Below, one piece after another: positions 25,612 to 34,466 of a stretch of 64,000 nucleotides of DNA (positions within the stretch are counted from its first letter, which is position 1; the number at the start of each line of letters is the position of its first letter). The stretch spans positions 867,001 through 931,000 of the forward strand of contig NZ_AP024619.1 of assembly GCF_019668485.1 (NCBI RefSeq), in the 5' to 3' direction. The notes below the pieces were generated by a model. That model was not told where the DNA came from and did not search any database. It saw only the letters and a list, made by a program, of their open reading frames with translations. The position numbers were made by a program, and so were the translations under genes. Origin of the DNA: Gelria sp. Kuro-4. GTDB lineage: Bacteria > Bacillota > DTU030 > DUMP01.

Positions 25612-25709
25612 TGTATCCAGGGGCCGGACTGCTTGGCAGGGGCCCCGGGCCGTGGACTGACGGAAGCGGCCCATCTTTCCCACAATGCCTTCAGAAGGAG
25701 GAAGATGCG

Positions 25710-26489
25710 ATGATCCGGGCCCTGTGGACGGCCAGCACGGGCATGCTGGCCCAGCAGCTCAACATCGATGTTATTTCCCACAACCTGGCGAATGTGAACA
25801 CCGCCGGCTTTAAGAAAAGCCGGGTGGAGTTTCAGGATCTCATCTATGAAAACATCCGGGGCGCGGCGCCGACGGCACTGGGCGGCTACACCCCCACCGG
25901 CCTGGCGGTGGGCCACGGGGTGCGCCCGGCGGCCACCCAGCGCCTCTTCAGCATGGGTAACATCCAGCCTACGCAGAACCCGCTGGACGTGGCGATTGAG
26001 GGCGACGGCTTCTTCGAGGTGCAGCTGCCAGACGGTACCATGGCCTATACCCGCGACGGCTCGTTTAAGCTCGATGCCGACGGTAACTTGGTGACCACCG
26101 ATGGCTACCTGGTGCAACCGCCCATCACCATCCCCCCGGATGCGACGGACGTCGCCATCGCCGAGGACGGCACGGTTTCCTACAAAGTAAATGGGATCGA
26201 GACCACCGATGGCCCCATCACCCTGGCGCTCTTTCCCAACCCGGCCGGCCTGGAGGCTATGGGGCGCAACCTCTTTCGGGCCACGGCGGCCGCCGGCCAG
26301 GTAACCGCCGGGCTCACCCCCGGGCAGGGCTGCGGCAGCCTTGCCTCCGGCTACCTGGAGATGTCCAACGTGCAGGTGGTGGAGGAGATGGTGAACATGA
26401 TCACCGCCCAAAGGGCGTATGAGATCGGCGCCAAGGCCATCACCGCCGCCGACGAGATGCTGGGCGTGGCCAACAACCTGCGGCGCTGA
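25710..26489 (+). CDS. Flagellar basal-body rod protein (FlgG/FlhP type)
   Basis: The 259-residue protein has the same N-terminal rod motif ([16 protein letters not shown]) and C-terminal motif ([16 protein letters not shown]) as the gene before it. It has FlgG-like internal blocks such as G-H-G-V-R near residue 70 and [12 protein letters not shown] near 90. The ATG at 25710 is set by AAGGAGGA; the frame runs open to 25611. It forms the distal rod with the FlgF-like protein. Confidence 0.92.
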   Translation: MIRALWTASTGMLAQQLNIDVISHNLANVNTAGFKKSRVEFQDLIYENIRGAAPTALGGYTPTGLAVGHGVRPAATQRLFSMGNIQPTQNPLDVAIEGDGFFEVQLPDGTMAYTRDGSFKLDADGNLVTTDGYLVQPPITIPPDATDVAIAEDGTVSYKVNGIETTDGPITLALFPNPAGLEAMGRNLFRATAAAGQVTAGLTPGQGCGSLASGYLEMSNVQVVEEMVNMITAQRAYEIGAKAITAADEMLGVANNLRR

Positions 26490-26530
26490 GTGCCGCCTTC
26501 GGCCCGGCCGACCTGTAGGAGTGAAGAACA

Positions 26531-26821
26531 ATGCGAGCTGAGCTTACCACTGCGCCCTCTGCCCCGGCTGCCCCGGCGCGCGGCCGGGACAAAGAGCAGG
26601 CCCTCAAGGAAGCGTGCGAGGAGTTCGCCGCCCTCTTCTGGGAACAGGCCGTGCGGGCCATGCGGCGCACGGTGCCCAAGACAGGGCTCCTCGACGGCGG
26701 GGCGGGCGAAGAGGTTTTTCAGGGGCTCCTCGATGGCGAGTACGCGCGCCAGGTGGCACGCGCCGAAGGGAGCCTGGCCGCGGTTCTCTTCCGGCAGCTC
26801 AAGCCCTTAACGAAAAATTAA
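26531..26821 (+). CDS. Rod-binding protein (FlgJ N-terminal domain)
   Basis: The 96-residue protein matches the rod-capping half of FlgJ: A-C-E-E-F-A-A-L-F-W-E-Q, a segment around T-G-L-L-D-G-G-A-G-E-E-V-F, and L-D-G-E-Y-A. The muramidase half found in proteobacterial FlgJ is absent, as is usual in Firmicutes. It helps rod assembly through the wall. TAGGAGTGAAG precedes the ATG. It closes the mbl-flagellar unit, and the T-box promoter begins 22 bp after its stop. Confidence 0.85.
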   Translation: MRAELTTAPSAPAAPARGRDKEQALKEACEEFAALFWEQAVRAMRRTVPKTGLLDGGAGEEVFQGLLDGEYARQVARAEGSLAAVLFRQLKPLTKN

Positions 26822-26842
26822 AGTTTCTGATCCGAGAAACGC

Positions 26843-26871
26843 TTGCCAGCGGCGGGAAGTTGTATTACAAT
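26843..26871 (+). promoter_or_regulatory. Sigma-A promoter of the serine operon
   Basis: TTGCCA (26843-26848) and TACAAT (26866-26871) with an optimal 17-bp spacer stand just ahead of the T-box leader. Confidence 0.75.
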
Positions 26872-26877
26872 AAGTCA

Positions 26878-27117
26878 CAATACCAAGAGCGATGCGGGGA
26901 ACAGTAGGAGGGTTTTCCTTCCAAGAGAGCCGGTGGTTGGTGCAAACCGGCGAAGCGAAGCCCTTCGAATCCATCCCCAAGCGGGCGGCCGAAGCCTAGT
27001 AGGCCGGTACGGTTGATACCCGTTACCGTATCCAAAGAAGGTGCCCACGTGCGGCACCAAGCTGGGTGGCACCGCGGGAAGGCCTCTCGCCCCATATCAG
27101 GGGGCGGGGGCTTTTTA
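26878..27117 (+). promoter_or_regulatory. T-box riboswitch, probably serine-specific
   Basis: The leader has the Stem I distal signature AGAGAGCCGGTGGTTGGTG ... CCGGC and the antiterminator T-box core CTGGGTGGCACCGCGGG (27061-27078). An intrinsic terminator follows (GCCCC ... GGGGCGGGGGC, then TTTTT, about 27088-27116). The specifier loop segment GAATCCATCC on the 3' side of Stem I places UCC, a serine codon, in the reading position. The bulge UGGC would pair with a tRNA ending in GCCA, fitting the G discriminator of tRNA-Ser. Uncharged tRNA-Ser would open expression of the downstream serine genes. Confidence 0.9.
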
Positions 27118-27157
27118 ATTTACCCAGAGATCAGCGCAAGGAAGGAGAGAGATTCTA

Positions 27158-28315
27158 ATGCAGGGAAAGCAGCACCTATTCATTCCAGGGCCGACGCCCG
27201 TTCCGCCCGAGGTGGCGGCAGCCATGACGCGGCCGCTCATCGGCCACCGAAGTTCAGAGTTCGCTTCTCTGCAGCGATCTCTCGTGGCGCAGGTGAAACA
27301 GGTTTTCCAGACGGAAAACGACCTCTTTATCTTTTCTTCCTCCGGCACAGGAGCCATGGAGGCGGCGGTGGCCGCCGGCGTGCAGCCGGGCGAGCGGGTG
27401 CTCGCCCTGGTGACCGGCCACTTCGGCAACCGCTTTGCCGCCGTCGCCGAGCGCTGGGGGGCCCGGGTGGAGCGCCTGGAGTCCACCTGGGGTGAGCCCT
27501 TCGACCTCGAGGCCGTCAAGGAGGCGCTGGCGCGCGGGCCGCTGCCGAAGGCCGTCCTGGCCACCCACAACGAAACCTCCACCGGCGTGGTGAACGACAT
27601 CGCCGGCCTGGGCGCCCTGCTTAGGGATACGCCCGCCCTCCTCATGGTGGATGCCGTGAGCAGCATGGGCGCCATGGACATCCGGACCGATGAGTGGGGC
27701 GTGGACTTCATGCTCACCAGTTCCCAGAAGGCCTTCATGCTGCCGCCGGGCCTGGCCTTCCTGAGCGTCAGCCCCAAGGCCTGGCAGGCCGTCGAGGCGG
27801 CGGCGCCCCGCAGCTTCTACTTCGACCTTCTGGCCTGGCGCCAAAGCGGGGCCAAGGGCTTCTCGCCCTGGACGCCCAGCATCGCCCTGCTCTACGGCCT
27901 GGAGGCGGCGCTGGCCCGGCTCTTCGCCGAGGGCCTGCCCGAGGTGTGGGCGCGCCACCGCCGCTACGCCCGCCTGGTGCGGGCCGGCCTTAAGGGCATG
28001 GGCCTCGAGCTTTTGGCCGCCGACGCGTGCGCCTCGGCCACGGTCACGGCGGCGCGCACCCCGGGCGTCCCGGCCGACGAGGTGCGTGCCCTGGCGCGGC
28101 GCGAGTACGGCCTCAGCCTGGCCGGCGGCAAGGGGAAACTCGCAGGGGAGATCCTGCGCTTCAGCCACATGGGCTACGTGGATGAGCTGGAGCTTCTCGG
28201 GGCGCTGGCGGTACTGGAGCTGGCATTTGCCCGGCTCGGCTTTCCAGTGAAGCCGGGGGCCGCCGTGGCGGCGGCCGAAGAAGAACTCCTTACGGGAGGT
28301 GGCGGGCGTGGCTAA
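27158..28315 (+). CDS. Class V aminotransferase, probable phosphoserine/serine-pyruvate aminotransferase
   Basis: The 385-residue PLP enzyme has the class V fold signatures: F-I-P-G-P-T-P-V-P near the N-terminus, S-S-S-G-T-G-A-M-E-A near residue 65, and the PLP lysine in T-S-S-Q-K-A-F-M near residue 190. Related proteins are annotated serine-pyruvate or serine-glyoxylate aminotransferases. Control by a serine T-box and the neighbouring serA indicate that it makes phosphoserine from 3-phosphohydroxypyruvate. GGAAGGAGAG lies ahead of the ATG. Its stop overlaps the serA start by 8 bp. Confidence 0.9.
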   Translation: MQGKQHLFIPGPTPVPPEVAAAMTRPLIGHRSSEFASLQRSLVAQVKQVFQTENDLFIFSSSGTGAMEAAVAAGVQPGERVLALVTGHFGNRFAAVAERWGARVERLESTWGEPFDLEAVKEALARGPLPKAVLATHNETSTGVVNDIAGLGALLRDTPALLMVDAVSSMGAMDIRTDEWGVDFMLTSSQKAFMLPPGLAFLSVSPKAWQAVEAAAPRSFYFDLLAWRQSGAKGFSPWTPSIALLYGLEAALARLFAEGLPEVWARHRRYARLVRAGLKGMGLELLAADACASATVTAARTPGVPADEVRALARREYGLSLAGGKGKLAGEILRFSHMGYVDELELLGALAVLELAFARLGFPVKPGAAVAAAEEELLTGGGGRG

Positions 28316-29288
28316 GGTTCTCTTACTCGATAACGTCGCCCGTGAAGGGGCGGAGGTCCTGGAGCGGGCCGGTCATACAGTGGAGGTGCGCAGCGGGCGC
28401 CTGACGCCCGAAGAGCTGGCGCGGCGCCTGGAGGGCTGCGCGGGGCTCATCGTGCGCAGCGCCACCCGGGTGACGGCGGACGTTCTCGCCGGCGCGCACA
28501 CGCTGGCCGTGGTCGGCCGGGCGGGGGTGGGCGTGGACAACATCGATGTGGCGGCGGCCAGCCGCCATGGCGTACTGGTGGTTAACGCCCCCGAGGGCAA
28601 CACCACGGCGGCGGCGGAGCATACCATTGCCCTTATGCTGGCGCTGGCCCGCCACATCCCCCAGGCGGTTGCCGCCCTGCGCGCCGGCCGCTGGGAGCGG
28701 CAGGCCTTCCTGGGAGTGGAGCTGGCCGGGAAAACCCTGGGCATTCTGGGGCTGGGCCGCGTCGGCACCAAGGTGGCGGCCCGCGCCCGGGCGCTGGAGA
28801 TGCGCGTTCTAGCATATGATCCCTATGTTTCCCCCGAGGAGGCCGGCCGCCGGGGAGTGGAACTCACCGGGCTCGAGCGCGTGATTAAAAACGCCGACTT
28901 TCTCACGATTCACCTGCCCCTTACCGCCGAGACGCGTGGGCTCATCTCAGCGACGGCCTTGGCGGCCATGAAACCGGGGGTACGCATTATCAATGCCGCC
29001 CGCGGCGGGATTGTGGATGAAGCCGCCCTGGCGGCGGCGGTGAAAGCGGGACGGGTGGCCGGCGCCGCCCTGGACGTGCTGGCCCACGAGCCCTGCACCG
29101 ACAGCCCGCTCCTGGGCCTGGACAACATCATCATCACCCCGCACCTGGGGGCCTCCACGCGCGAGGCCCAGGTGCATGTGGCCGTCCAGGCGGCGGAGCA
29201 GGTGGCGGCTGCCCTGGCCGGCGGCCGCCCGCGGTACGCCCTCAACTGGGATGAGGTTAGGGGCTGCCGGGCGGCCCGCGCCATCTAG
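28308..29288 (+). CDS. serA: D-3-phosphoglycerate dehydrogenase, short form
   Basis: SerA oxidises 3-phosphoglycerate to 3-phosphohydroxypyruvate, the first step of serine synthesis. The NAD-binding motif G-L-G-R-V-G-T-K-V near residue 147, N-A-A-R-G-G-I-V-D-E near 230 and the catalytic His in I-T-P-H-L-G-A-S-T near 280 are present. At 326 residues it lacks the C-terminal ACT or intervening domain, so it should not be feedback-inhibited by serine through an ACT site; control may rest on the T-box. The GTG at 28308 is chosen from GGGAGG (28294-28299); the in-frame GTG at 28299 overlaps that site. Confidence 0.93.
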   Translation: MAKVLLLDNVAREGAEVLERAGHTVEVRSGRLTPEELARRLEGCAGLIVRSATRVTADVLAGAHTLAVVGRAGVGVDNIDVAAASRHGVLVVNAPEGNTTAAAEHTIALMLALARHIPQAVAALRAGRWERQAFLGVELAGKTLGILGLGRVGTKVAARARALEMRVLAYDPYVSPEEAGRRGVELTGLERVIKNADFLTIHLPLTAETRGLISATALAAMKPGVRIINAARGGIVDEAALAAAVKAGRVAGAALDVLAHEPCTDSPLLGLDNIIITPHLGASTREAQVHVAVQAAEQVAAALAGGRPRYALNWDEVRGCRAARAI

Positions 29289-29302
29289 CGGGGAGGGAAA
29301 GC

Positions 29303-29944
29303 ATGGGTACACGGGTAATCCTGGCGCGCCACGGGGAAACCAGGTGGAACCTGGAGGGCCGTTTTCAGGGGCAGCAGGACACAGAGCTCTCGCCCCGCGG
29401 TTGGGAGCAGGCCCACCGCCTGGCCGCGGCTCTGGCGCCTGTATCCCTGGCCGCCGTTTATGCCAGCCCGCTGGCGCGGGCGCGGGAGACGGCGGCGCTG
29501 GCGGCGGGAGCGCACGGGCTCAAGGTGGAGCTTATCCCGGCCTTCCGGGAGATCAGCCACGGCAGCTGGGAAGGCAGGCGGCATGAAGAGGTGGCAGCGG
29601 CGGACGGCGAGCGCCTGCGGCTCTGGAAGACCCGGCCGGAACGCGTGACCATGCCGGGCGGGGAAAGCCTCAAGGAGGTAAGGGAGCGGGCCTGGCCCGC
29701 CCTGGCCGCCCTGGCCGCGCGGCACGCCGGAGAGACCATCCTGGTGGTGGCGCACGACGCGGTGAACAAGGTACTCCTGGCTGCCGCACTGGGGCTGGGG
29801 GAAGAGGCCTTCTGGCGCATCAAGCAGGACAACGCCTGCCTCAACGTGCTGGAAGAGGCGGCAGGCGGCTTCCGGGTGGCGCTCCTTAACAGCACGGCGC
29901 ATCTGGGGTACCTGGTGTCGGAGCTGGAGCAAAAGGCGTTGTAG
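29303..29944 (+). CDS. Histidine phosphatase family protein, probable phosphoserine phosphatase
   Basis: The 213-residue protein has the phosphoglycerate-mutase/histidine phosphatase signature A-R-H-G-E-T-R-W-N with His10 as phospho-acceptor, and a second active-site His in V-V-A-H-D-A-V-N near residue 150. The family includes cofactor-dependent mutases, cobalamin phosphatases and the metal-independent phosphoserine phosphatase known from Hydrogenobacter. Its place directly after the aminotransferase and serA, under a serine T-box, makes phosphoserine phosphatase the most economical reading, because it completes the three-step pathway. GGGGAGGGAAAG lies upstream. Confidence 0.82.
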   Translation: MGTRVILARHGETRWNLEGRFQGQQDTELSPRGWEQAHRLAAALAPVSLAAVYASPLARARETAALAAGAHGLKVELIPAFREISHGSWEGRRHEEVAAADGERLRLWKTRPERVTMPGGESLKEVRERAWPALAALAARHAGETILVVAHDAVNKVLLAAALGLGEEAFWRIKQDNACLNVLEEAAGGFRVALLNSTAHLGYLVSELEQKAL

Positions 29945-30011
29945 TGGAAAAGGGGACACGCCTGTAGTGGGGTAAGAATTGATGGCCGGGTAAGTCCCCA
30001 TTAGGTGAAAC

Positions 30012-30033
30012 GGGGTACCGCAAGGGCCCCTTT
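30012..30033 (+). terminator. Candidate terminator after the serine operon
   Basis: GGGGTACC-GCAA-GGGCCCC forms an imperfect hairpin followed by TTTCTTTGTTT. It lies in the 211-bp gap between the phosphatase gene and fabZ, which otherwise holds no gene I can support. A further loose hairpin GGGGAC ... GTCCCC spans about 29953-30000. Confidence 0.5.
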
Positions 30034-30155
30034 CTTTGTTTATCCGGGAGGAAAAAAGGCAAAGATGGCGAATGACTGGGGATGAAAGGTAAAGCTTACA
30101 TCCTGGCATCTTGCGTTGCAGCCAGGGATAGAGTAATAATGAAAGGCGGGTAACC

Positions 30156-30584
30156 ATGCTGGACATCCAGGCCATCCAGGCCATCCTGCCCCACCGTTAC
30201 CCCTTCCTGCTGCTCGACCGGGTGCTGGAGCTCGAGCCCGGCAGGCGGGCGGTAGGCTTGAAGAACGTGAGCGCCGACGAAGCTTTTTTCCAAGGCCATT
30301 TTCCCGGACAACCGGTGATGCCGGGGGTACTCATCGTTGAGGCCCTCGCTCAAACCGGGGCCGTGGCGCTGCTCAGCCTGCCCGAGTTCAAGGGCCAGCT
30401 GGCCTATTTTGCCGGCATCGATAAGTGCCGTTTCCGGCGCCCGGTGGTGCCCGGCGACCAGCTGCGGCTGGAGGTGGAGCTCACCAAGCTGCGCGGCACG
30501 GTGGGCAAGGGCGTCGGGCACGCCTACGTGGGTGAGGAGCTGGCGGCGGAGGGAGAGTTCACCTTTGCACTGGCCAAGGATTAG
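30156..30584 (+). CDS. fabZ: 3-hydroxyacyl-ACP dehydratase
   Basis: FabZ dehydrates beta-hydroxyacyl-ACP in fatty acid synthesis. The catalytic His48 ([11 protein letters not shown]) and Glu62 (V-E-A-L-A-Q-T-G) are in place, and [12 protein letters not shown] is diagnostic. The 142-residue length is normal. AAAGGCGGG precedes the ATG. In B. subtilis fabZ (ywpB) directly follows flhP; here the serine operon has come between them. Confidence 0.96.
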   Translation: MLDIQAIQAILPHRYPFLLLDRVLELEPGRRAVGLKNVSADEAFFQGHFPGQPVMPGVLIVEALAQTGAVALLSLPEFKGQLAYFAGIDKCRFRRPVVPGDQLRLEVELTKLRGTVGKGVGHAYVGEELAAEGEFTFALAKD

Positions 30585-30587
30585 CCA

Positions 30588-30615
30588 TTGCCGGCGGCAG
30601 CGTATATAGTATACT
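30588..30615 (+). promoter_or_regulatory. Probable sigma-A promoter of the 30660 gene
   Basis: TTGCCG (30588-30593) and TATACT (30610-30615) are 16 bp apart. The site is in the fabZ-30660 gap and is probably shared with recD2. Confidence 0.6.
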
Positions 30616-30659
30616 GGTAGGGTAAGGTGCCCGATCCTTTGGGAAAGGAAGCGATCGCT

Positions 30660-32081
30660 ATGACGACAACTAAAGAGCAGCGCCAGGCGCGGGCGCCAGT
30701 GGCCGGTTCCCCGCGCGTCTACGACTTCCTGCGGCCCAAACTGGAGCGGGTAGCCCAGGACCTGCACGATTCCCTGGTGGACTTTGCGGAGGACGAGCGT
30801 TTTGCGGCCGACCTCGACCGCGCCTTCCATATCTTTTTCTCTGAAGAGGCGGCCGAAATTCTCGACCCCGAGGAAGAAGCGGCCTTCATCTCCTTCATTG
30901 AGTGGTTTGTCTACGACTACCGTCTGGCACCCCAGGGGGAGCGCCTCATCGAGGTTTTCCAGCGCGAAGAGGCGGCCTACCTGGGCGAGCTGGAGCGCCA
31001 GGTGCTGGCCGCGTGGCAGGATACCAACATCTCCCTCTTTGAAGTGAACCGCATCGACGAGGAAGGGGTCTGGGCCGAGGACCTCTTCACCGGCGAGCGC
31101 ATCCGCATCGCCGACCAGAACATGGCGGCGGGCGTCACTCTCTGGTCGCTGCTTCTCTGCCGGGTGCTCCCGGTGGGCGAGACCTACCAGCCCTCCGGTG
31201 CGGCCCTGGAGGTGCCCCCCATGTTCAAGCGCGACATCCTGCGCCAGGCCCAGGCCGACTTCCGGCGCTGGCAGCGCCAGCGCCGGGGCGGCGGTGGTTG
31301 GCGCGCCTACCTCAGGGAGCGCGGCTACAGCTTAAACATCACCGTGGCCCGCCTCTTTGTCACCGGCCAGGAAGAGCTCAGCCGCGAGGAGGAGCTGCTC
31401 TGGCGCGACGAGGGGAAATCCCCGCGGGCACCCCTGGGGCTGTCGCCGGAGCTCAAGGAGAAGCTCCTGCGCCAGTACTACGAGGAGTACTTCCGGCAGT
31501 GGCCGGATACCCCCCATCCCAGCCTGCGCGGCTCCACGCCCCGGCAGTACTGCCAGAGCCCGGCGGGGCGGCGGCGGGTGCGGGAGATGCTGAAGGAACT
31601 GGAGTTTATCGAGGAACGCAAGAAGCAGGCGGGAGAGATACACTACGACATCAGCCGCCTGCGCCAGGCTTTGAACCTGCCCCCGGAGGACGGCGCCTGC
31701 GTGGAGCGCCCCAGCATCAAGTGGTCGCACCCGGTGTACAGCAACGTGGCCGAGGAGCTCCGGCGGCGCCTGGCGGAGGCGGGTTACCTCAAGCCGCAGG
31801 TGGAAAACGCCGTCCAGCTGTGGGCGGACTACTGCCGCACGGCGCGCCCCGAGGTGAAAAAGCGTGAGACCTGGCTGGCGGCGCTGGAATACACGATGGC
31901 TCGGCTGGAGTTTATGAGCGGTGTCACGCAAAAAGAACTGAGCCGCAAGTATCGTGTGGCGGCCACCAGCATCTCCAGCAATTTCCGCAGCATCTGGCAG
32001 ACGCTCAAGCTGGAGAACTTCGACCAGCGTTACACCACGCAAGAAGACCCGTACAGCAAGCTGCTCCGCTTCTTGCGCTAG
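30660..32081 (+). CDS. Uncharacterised 473-residue protein, helical, with ParS/Xre-like and HTH-like segments
   Basis: I recognise no named family with confidence. The N-terminal half (about residues 20-190) is acidic and helical, with the pattern F-x-E-D-E-R-F ... A-F-x-x-F-F ... W-F-V-Y-D-Y-R-L seen in uncharacterised Firmicute proteins. Near residue 300 is S-T-P-R-Q-Y-C-Q-S-P-A-G-R-R-R-V-R, which resembles the C-terminal segment of ParS/MbcA/Xre antitoxins. The C-terminus (about 425-455) looks like a helix-turn-helix, G-V-T-Q-K-E-L-S-R-K-Y-R-V-A-A-T-S-I. The ATG at 30660 follows GGAAAGGAAG. It is 14 bp from recD2, so a role linked to DNA or its regulation is possible. Confidence 0.75.
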   Translation: MTTTKEQRQARAPVAGSPRVYDFLRPKLERVAQDLHDSLVDFAEDERFAADLDRAFHIFFSEEAAEILDPEEEAAFISFIEWFVYDYRLAPQGERLIEVFQREEAAYLGELERQVLAAWQDTNISLFEVNRIDEEGVWAEDLFTGERIRIADQNMAAGVTLWSLLLCRVLPVGETYQPSGAALEVPPMFKRDILRQAQADFRRWQRQRRGGGGWRAYLRERGYSLNITVARLFVTGQEELSREEELLWRDEGKSPRAPLGLSPELKEKLLRQYYEEYFRQWPDTPHPSLRGSTPRQYCQSPAGRRRVREMLKELEFIEERKKQAGEIHYDISRLRQALNLPPEDGACVERPSIKWSHPVYSNVAEELRRRLAEAGYLKPQVENAVQLWADYCRTARPEVKKRETWLAALEYTMARLEFMSGVTQKELSRKYRVAATSISSNFRSIWQTLKLENFDQRYTTQEDPYSKLLRFLR

Positions 32082-32095
32082 CGGGGGGTGAGACG

Positions 32096-34318
32096 ATGCA
32101 GGAGACGGCCGGCCAACCAGCCGGCGAGGCCACCCTAACCGGCGAGGTCAAGGCGATTGTTTTCCGCAACCCTACCTCGGGCTACACGGTGGCGGCGCTC
32201 AAGTGCCCGCAGGGGGAAGTACGCGTAACCGGTCACCTGGCCACGGTGCGCGCAGGTGGCCGCTACGTTTTTTACGGCGACTGGGTGTGCCACCCCAAGT
32301 ACGGGCAGCAGTTCGCCGCCGGCGCGCTGGAGGAGATTGTGCCGGCGGAGGAGGAAGGGATTGTCGGGTATCTCGCCAGCGGGCTCATCCCCGGGGTGGG
32401 TGAGCGCCTGGCCCGGCGGCTGGTGGAACACTTTGGCACGGATACCCTCAAGGTGATCAGCGAGGAGCCGGCGCGGCTGGTGCAGGTACCGGGGGTGGGG
32501 AAAAAGCTCGCCGGCAAGATTGCCCGCTCCGTGAATGAACATAAAGACGTAGAGCGCCTCATGGTCTTTTTGCGCCACCACCACGTCAGCACCAGCCTGG
32601 CCCTCAAGATCCACCGCCGTTACGGGCGGGAGGCCATTGCCCGCCTGAAGGACAACCCCTACGCCTTAACCGACGACATCTTTGGGGTGGGGTTTCTTAC
32701 CGCCGACCGCCTGGCCTGCGAGCTGGGCCTGCGCCGGCACGCACCGGAGCGCCTCACCGCGGCCGCCCTATATGCCCTGCGCCAGGCGGCGACCCGTGCC
32801 GGGCACTGCTACCTGCCGGCGCAGGAACTGGTGGCGGAGACGCTGAAGCTGGTGAACGCGCCCGGCGAGGAGGAGCCAGTGGAGGAAGACGAGGTGCAGG
32901 CCGCCTTGGCCGGTTTAAGCCAGCGCTCACCCGAGGTGGTGGTGGAAGGCGACCGCTTCTGGCTGCCCTACCTCTACCAGGCGGAGCGGGGCGTGGCCCG
33001 GGAACTGCAGCGGCTGCTGAAGGCCGAGCGGCGGGTGCCGCCTGCCAAGCTGGAGGCGGCCATCCGCCGGGCGGCGGCCGAACTGGGGCTCACCTTTGCC
33101 CCGGCCCAGGAGCTGGCGCTGCGCCAGGGGGTGCTCCAGGGGGTGACCGTGCTCACCGGCGGCCCCGGCACCGGCAAATCCACCATTGTCAGCGGCCTCA
33201 TCCGCGTGCTCTCCGAGCTGGAGCCGGGCGTGCGCATTCTCCTGGCGGCGCCCACCGGGCGGGCGGCGCAGCGGCTGACCGACCTTACCGGCTGTGAGGC
33301 CAGCACCATCCATCGTCTCCTGGGTTACACCCTGGCCGAGGGCGAGCCCACCTTTACGTATAACAGCGAAAACCAGCTGAAGGCCGACCTCGTCATCGTC
33401 GATGAGTTCTCCATGGTGGATGTCCTTTTGGCCTACCAGCTTTTCCAGGCCGTGCCCACCGCCTGCCGGCTGGTGCTGGTGGGGGACAAGGATCAGCTGC
33501 CGAGCGTCGGGGCGGGCAGCGTCCTTAGGGACATCATCGCCAGCGACTTGGTGCCCACCGTGCGCCTCACCCAGATCTTCCGGCAGGCCGAGCAGTCGCT
33601 CATCACCGTGAACGCCCACCGCATCAACCAGGGGCAGGGTTTGGTGCTGAAGCCGGCCTCCGACTTTTACTTCCTGCGCTCTGAGGACCCCGAAGAAACG
33701 GTGCGCACTGTGCTCGATCTGGCCGGCCGCATGGTGGGTACCTTCGGGCTCGAGAACGTCCAGGTGCTGGCCCCGATGCATAAGTACGTCACCGGCGTGC
33801 AAAACCTGAACAAACTGCTTCAGGAGAAGCTCAACCCGGCTGCGCCGGGCAAGAAAGAGTACCCCTTCCGCGATGGCTTCTTTCGCACCGGCGACAAGGT
33901 GATGGCCGTGCGCAACAACTACGACAAAGGGGTCTTCAACGGCAACCAGGGCCGCGTGGTGGACGTGATCCTGGCGCGTGAAGACGAGGACGTGGAGGAG
34001 GACACCCTGCTCGTTGACTTTGACGGGCTGCTTGTCCCTTACGGCCGCTCCGAACTGGACGAGCTCACCTTGGCCTACGCCGCCACCGTGCACAAGGCAC
34101 AGGGGAGCGAGTTTTCCTGCTGCATTTTTGTCCTCAGCACCCAGCACTGGTACATGCTGCAGAGGAACCTCCTCTACACCGGGGTGACGCGCGGCAAGGA
34201 GCTGGTCATGCTGGTCGGCAGTCGCCGCGCCCTCGTGCGCGCCGTGGCCAACAGCACCGTGCAGGAACGCTACACCGCCCTGGACGAGCGCCTGCGCGGA
34301 GCCGGTGTCGCACAATAA
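32096..34318 (+). CDS. recD2: RecD2 DNA helicase (SF1B, RecBCD-independent)
   Basis: The 740-residue protein has the RecD2 layout. An N-terminal OB-like region (T-G-E-V-K-A-I-V-F-R-N-P) and tandem helix-hairpin-helix segments (G-I-V-G-Y-L-A-S-G-L-I-P-G-V-G, about 90-175) are followed by the helicase core. The core has Walker A G-G-P-G-T-G-K-S-T near residue 358, Walker B V-I-V-D-E-F-S-M near 435, and the C-terminal motif T-V-H-K-A-Q-G-S-E-F near 665. It is a 5'-3' helicase acting in mismatch and damage repair in bacteria without RecBC. The ATG follows GGGGGGTGAG. Confidence 0.95.
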   Translation: MQETAGQPAGEATLTGEVKAIVFRNPTSGYTVAALKCPQGEVRVTGHLATVRAGGRYVFYGDWVCHPKYGQQFAAGALEEIVPAEEEGIVGYLASGLIPGVGERLARRLVEHFGTDTLKVISEEPARLVQVPGVGKKLAGKIARSVNEHKDVERLMVFLRHHHVSTSLALKIHRRYGREAIARLKDNPYALTDDIFGVGFLTADRLACELGLRRHAPERLTAAALYALRQAATRAGHCYLPAQELVAETLKLVNAPGEEEPVEEDEVQAALAGLSQRSPEVVVEGDRFWLPYLYQAERGVARELQRLLKAERRVPPAKLEAAIRRAAAELGLTFAPAQELALRQGVLQGVTVLTGGPGTGKSTIVSGLIRVLSELEPGVRILLAAPTGRAAQRLTDLTGCEASTIHRLLGYTLAEGEPTFTYNSENQLKADLVIVDEFSMVDVLLAYQLFQAVPTACRLVLVGDKDQLPSVGAGSVLRDIIASDLVPTVRLTQIFRQAEQSLITVNAHRINQGQGLVLKPASDFYFLRSEDPEETVRTVLDLAGRMVGTFGLENVQVLAPMHKYVTGVQNLNKLLQEKLNPAAPGKKEYPFRDGFFRTGDKVMAVRNNYDKGVFNGNQGRVVDVILAREDEDVEEDTLLVDFDGLLVPYGRSELDELTLAYAATVHKAQGSEFSCCIFVLSTQHWYMLQRNLLYTGVTRGKELVMLVGSRRALVRAVANSTVQERYTALDERLRGAGVAQ

Positions 34319-34329
34319 AAACTTCTTCC

Positions 34330-34355
34330 CGCCGGCAGGAAAACCCTTGCCGGCG
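34330..34355 (+). terminator. Hairpin after recD2
   Basis: CGCCGGCAGG and CTTGCCGGCG form a stable stem with a short loop; only TCTAAT follows. The rest of the 148-bp gap up to 34466 is AT-rich and holds no gene. TAAAAT at 34441-34446 could be a -10 for the next gene but lacks a good -35. Confidence 0.55.
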
Positions 34356-34466
34356 TCTAATATACGTAAATAGCATAGCACATTTACCTTACAGCATATC
34401 ATATTACACCCAGATAAAAGCACTAAGACATACCAATGGGTAAAATGTTTAAGGGGAGAGGAAAAC

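Noticed and set aside
23725-25683. 652-codon open frame on the minus strand opposite mbl and the flagellar gene
   Set aside because: It is a GC-driven shadow of well-identified plus-strand genes, with low-complexity His/Gln/Gly composition and no domain.
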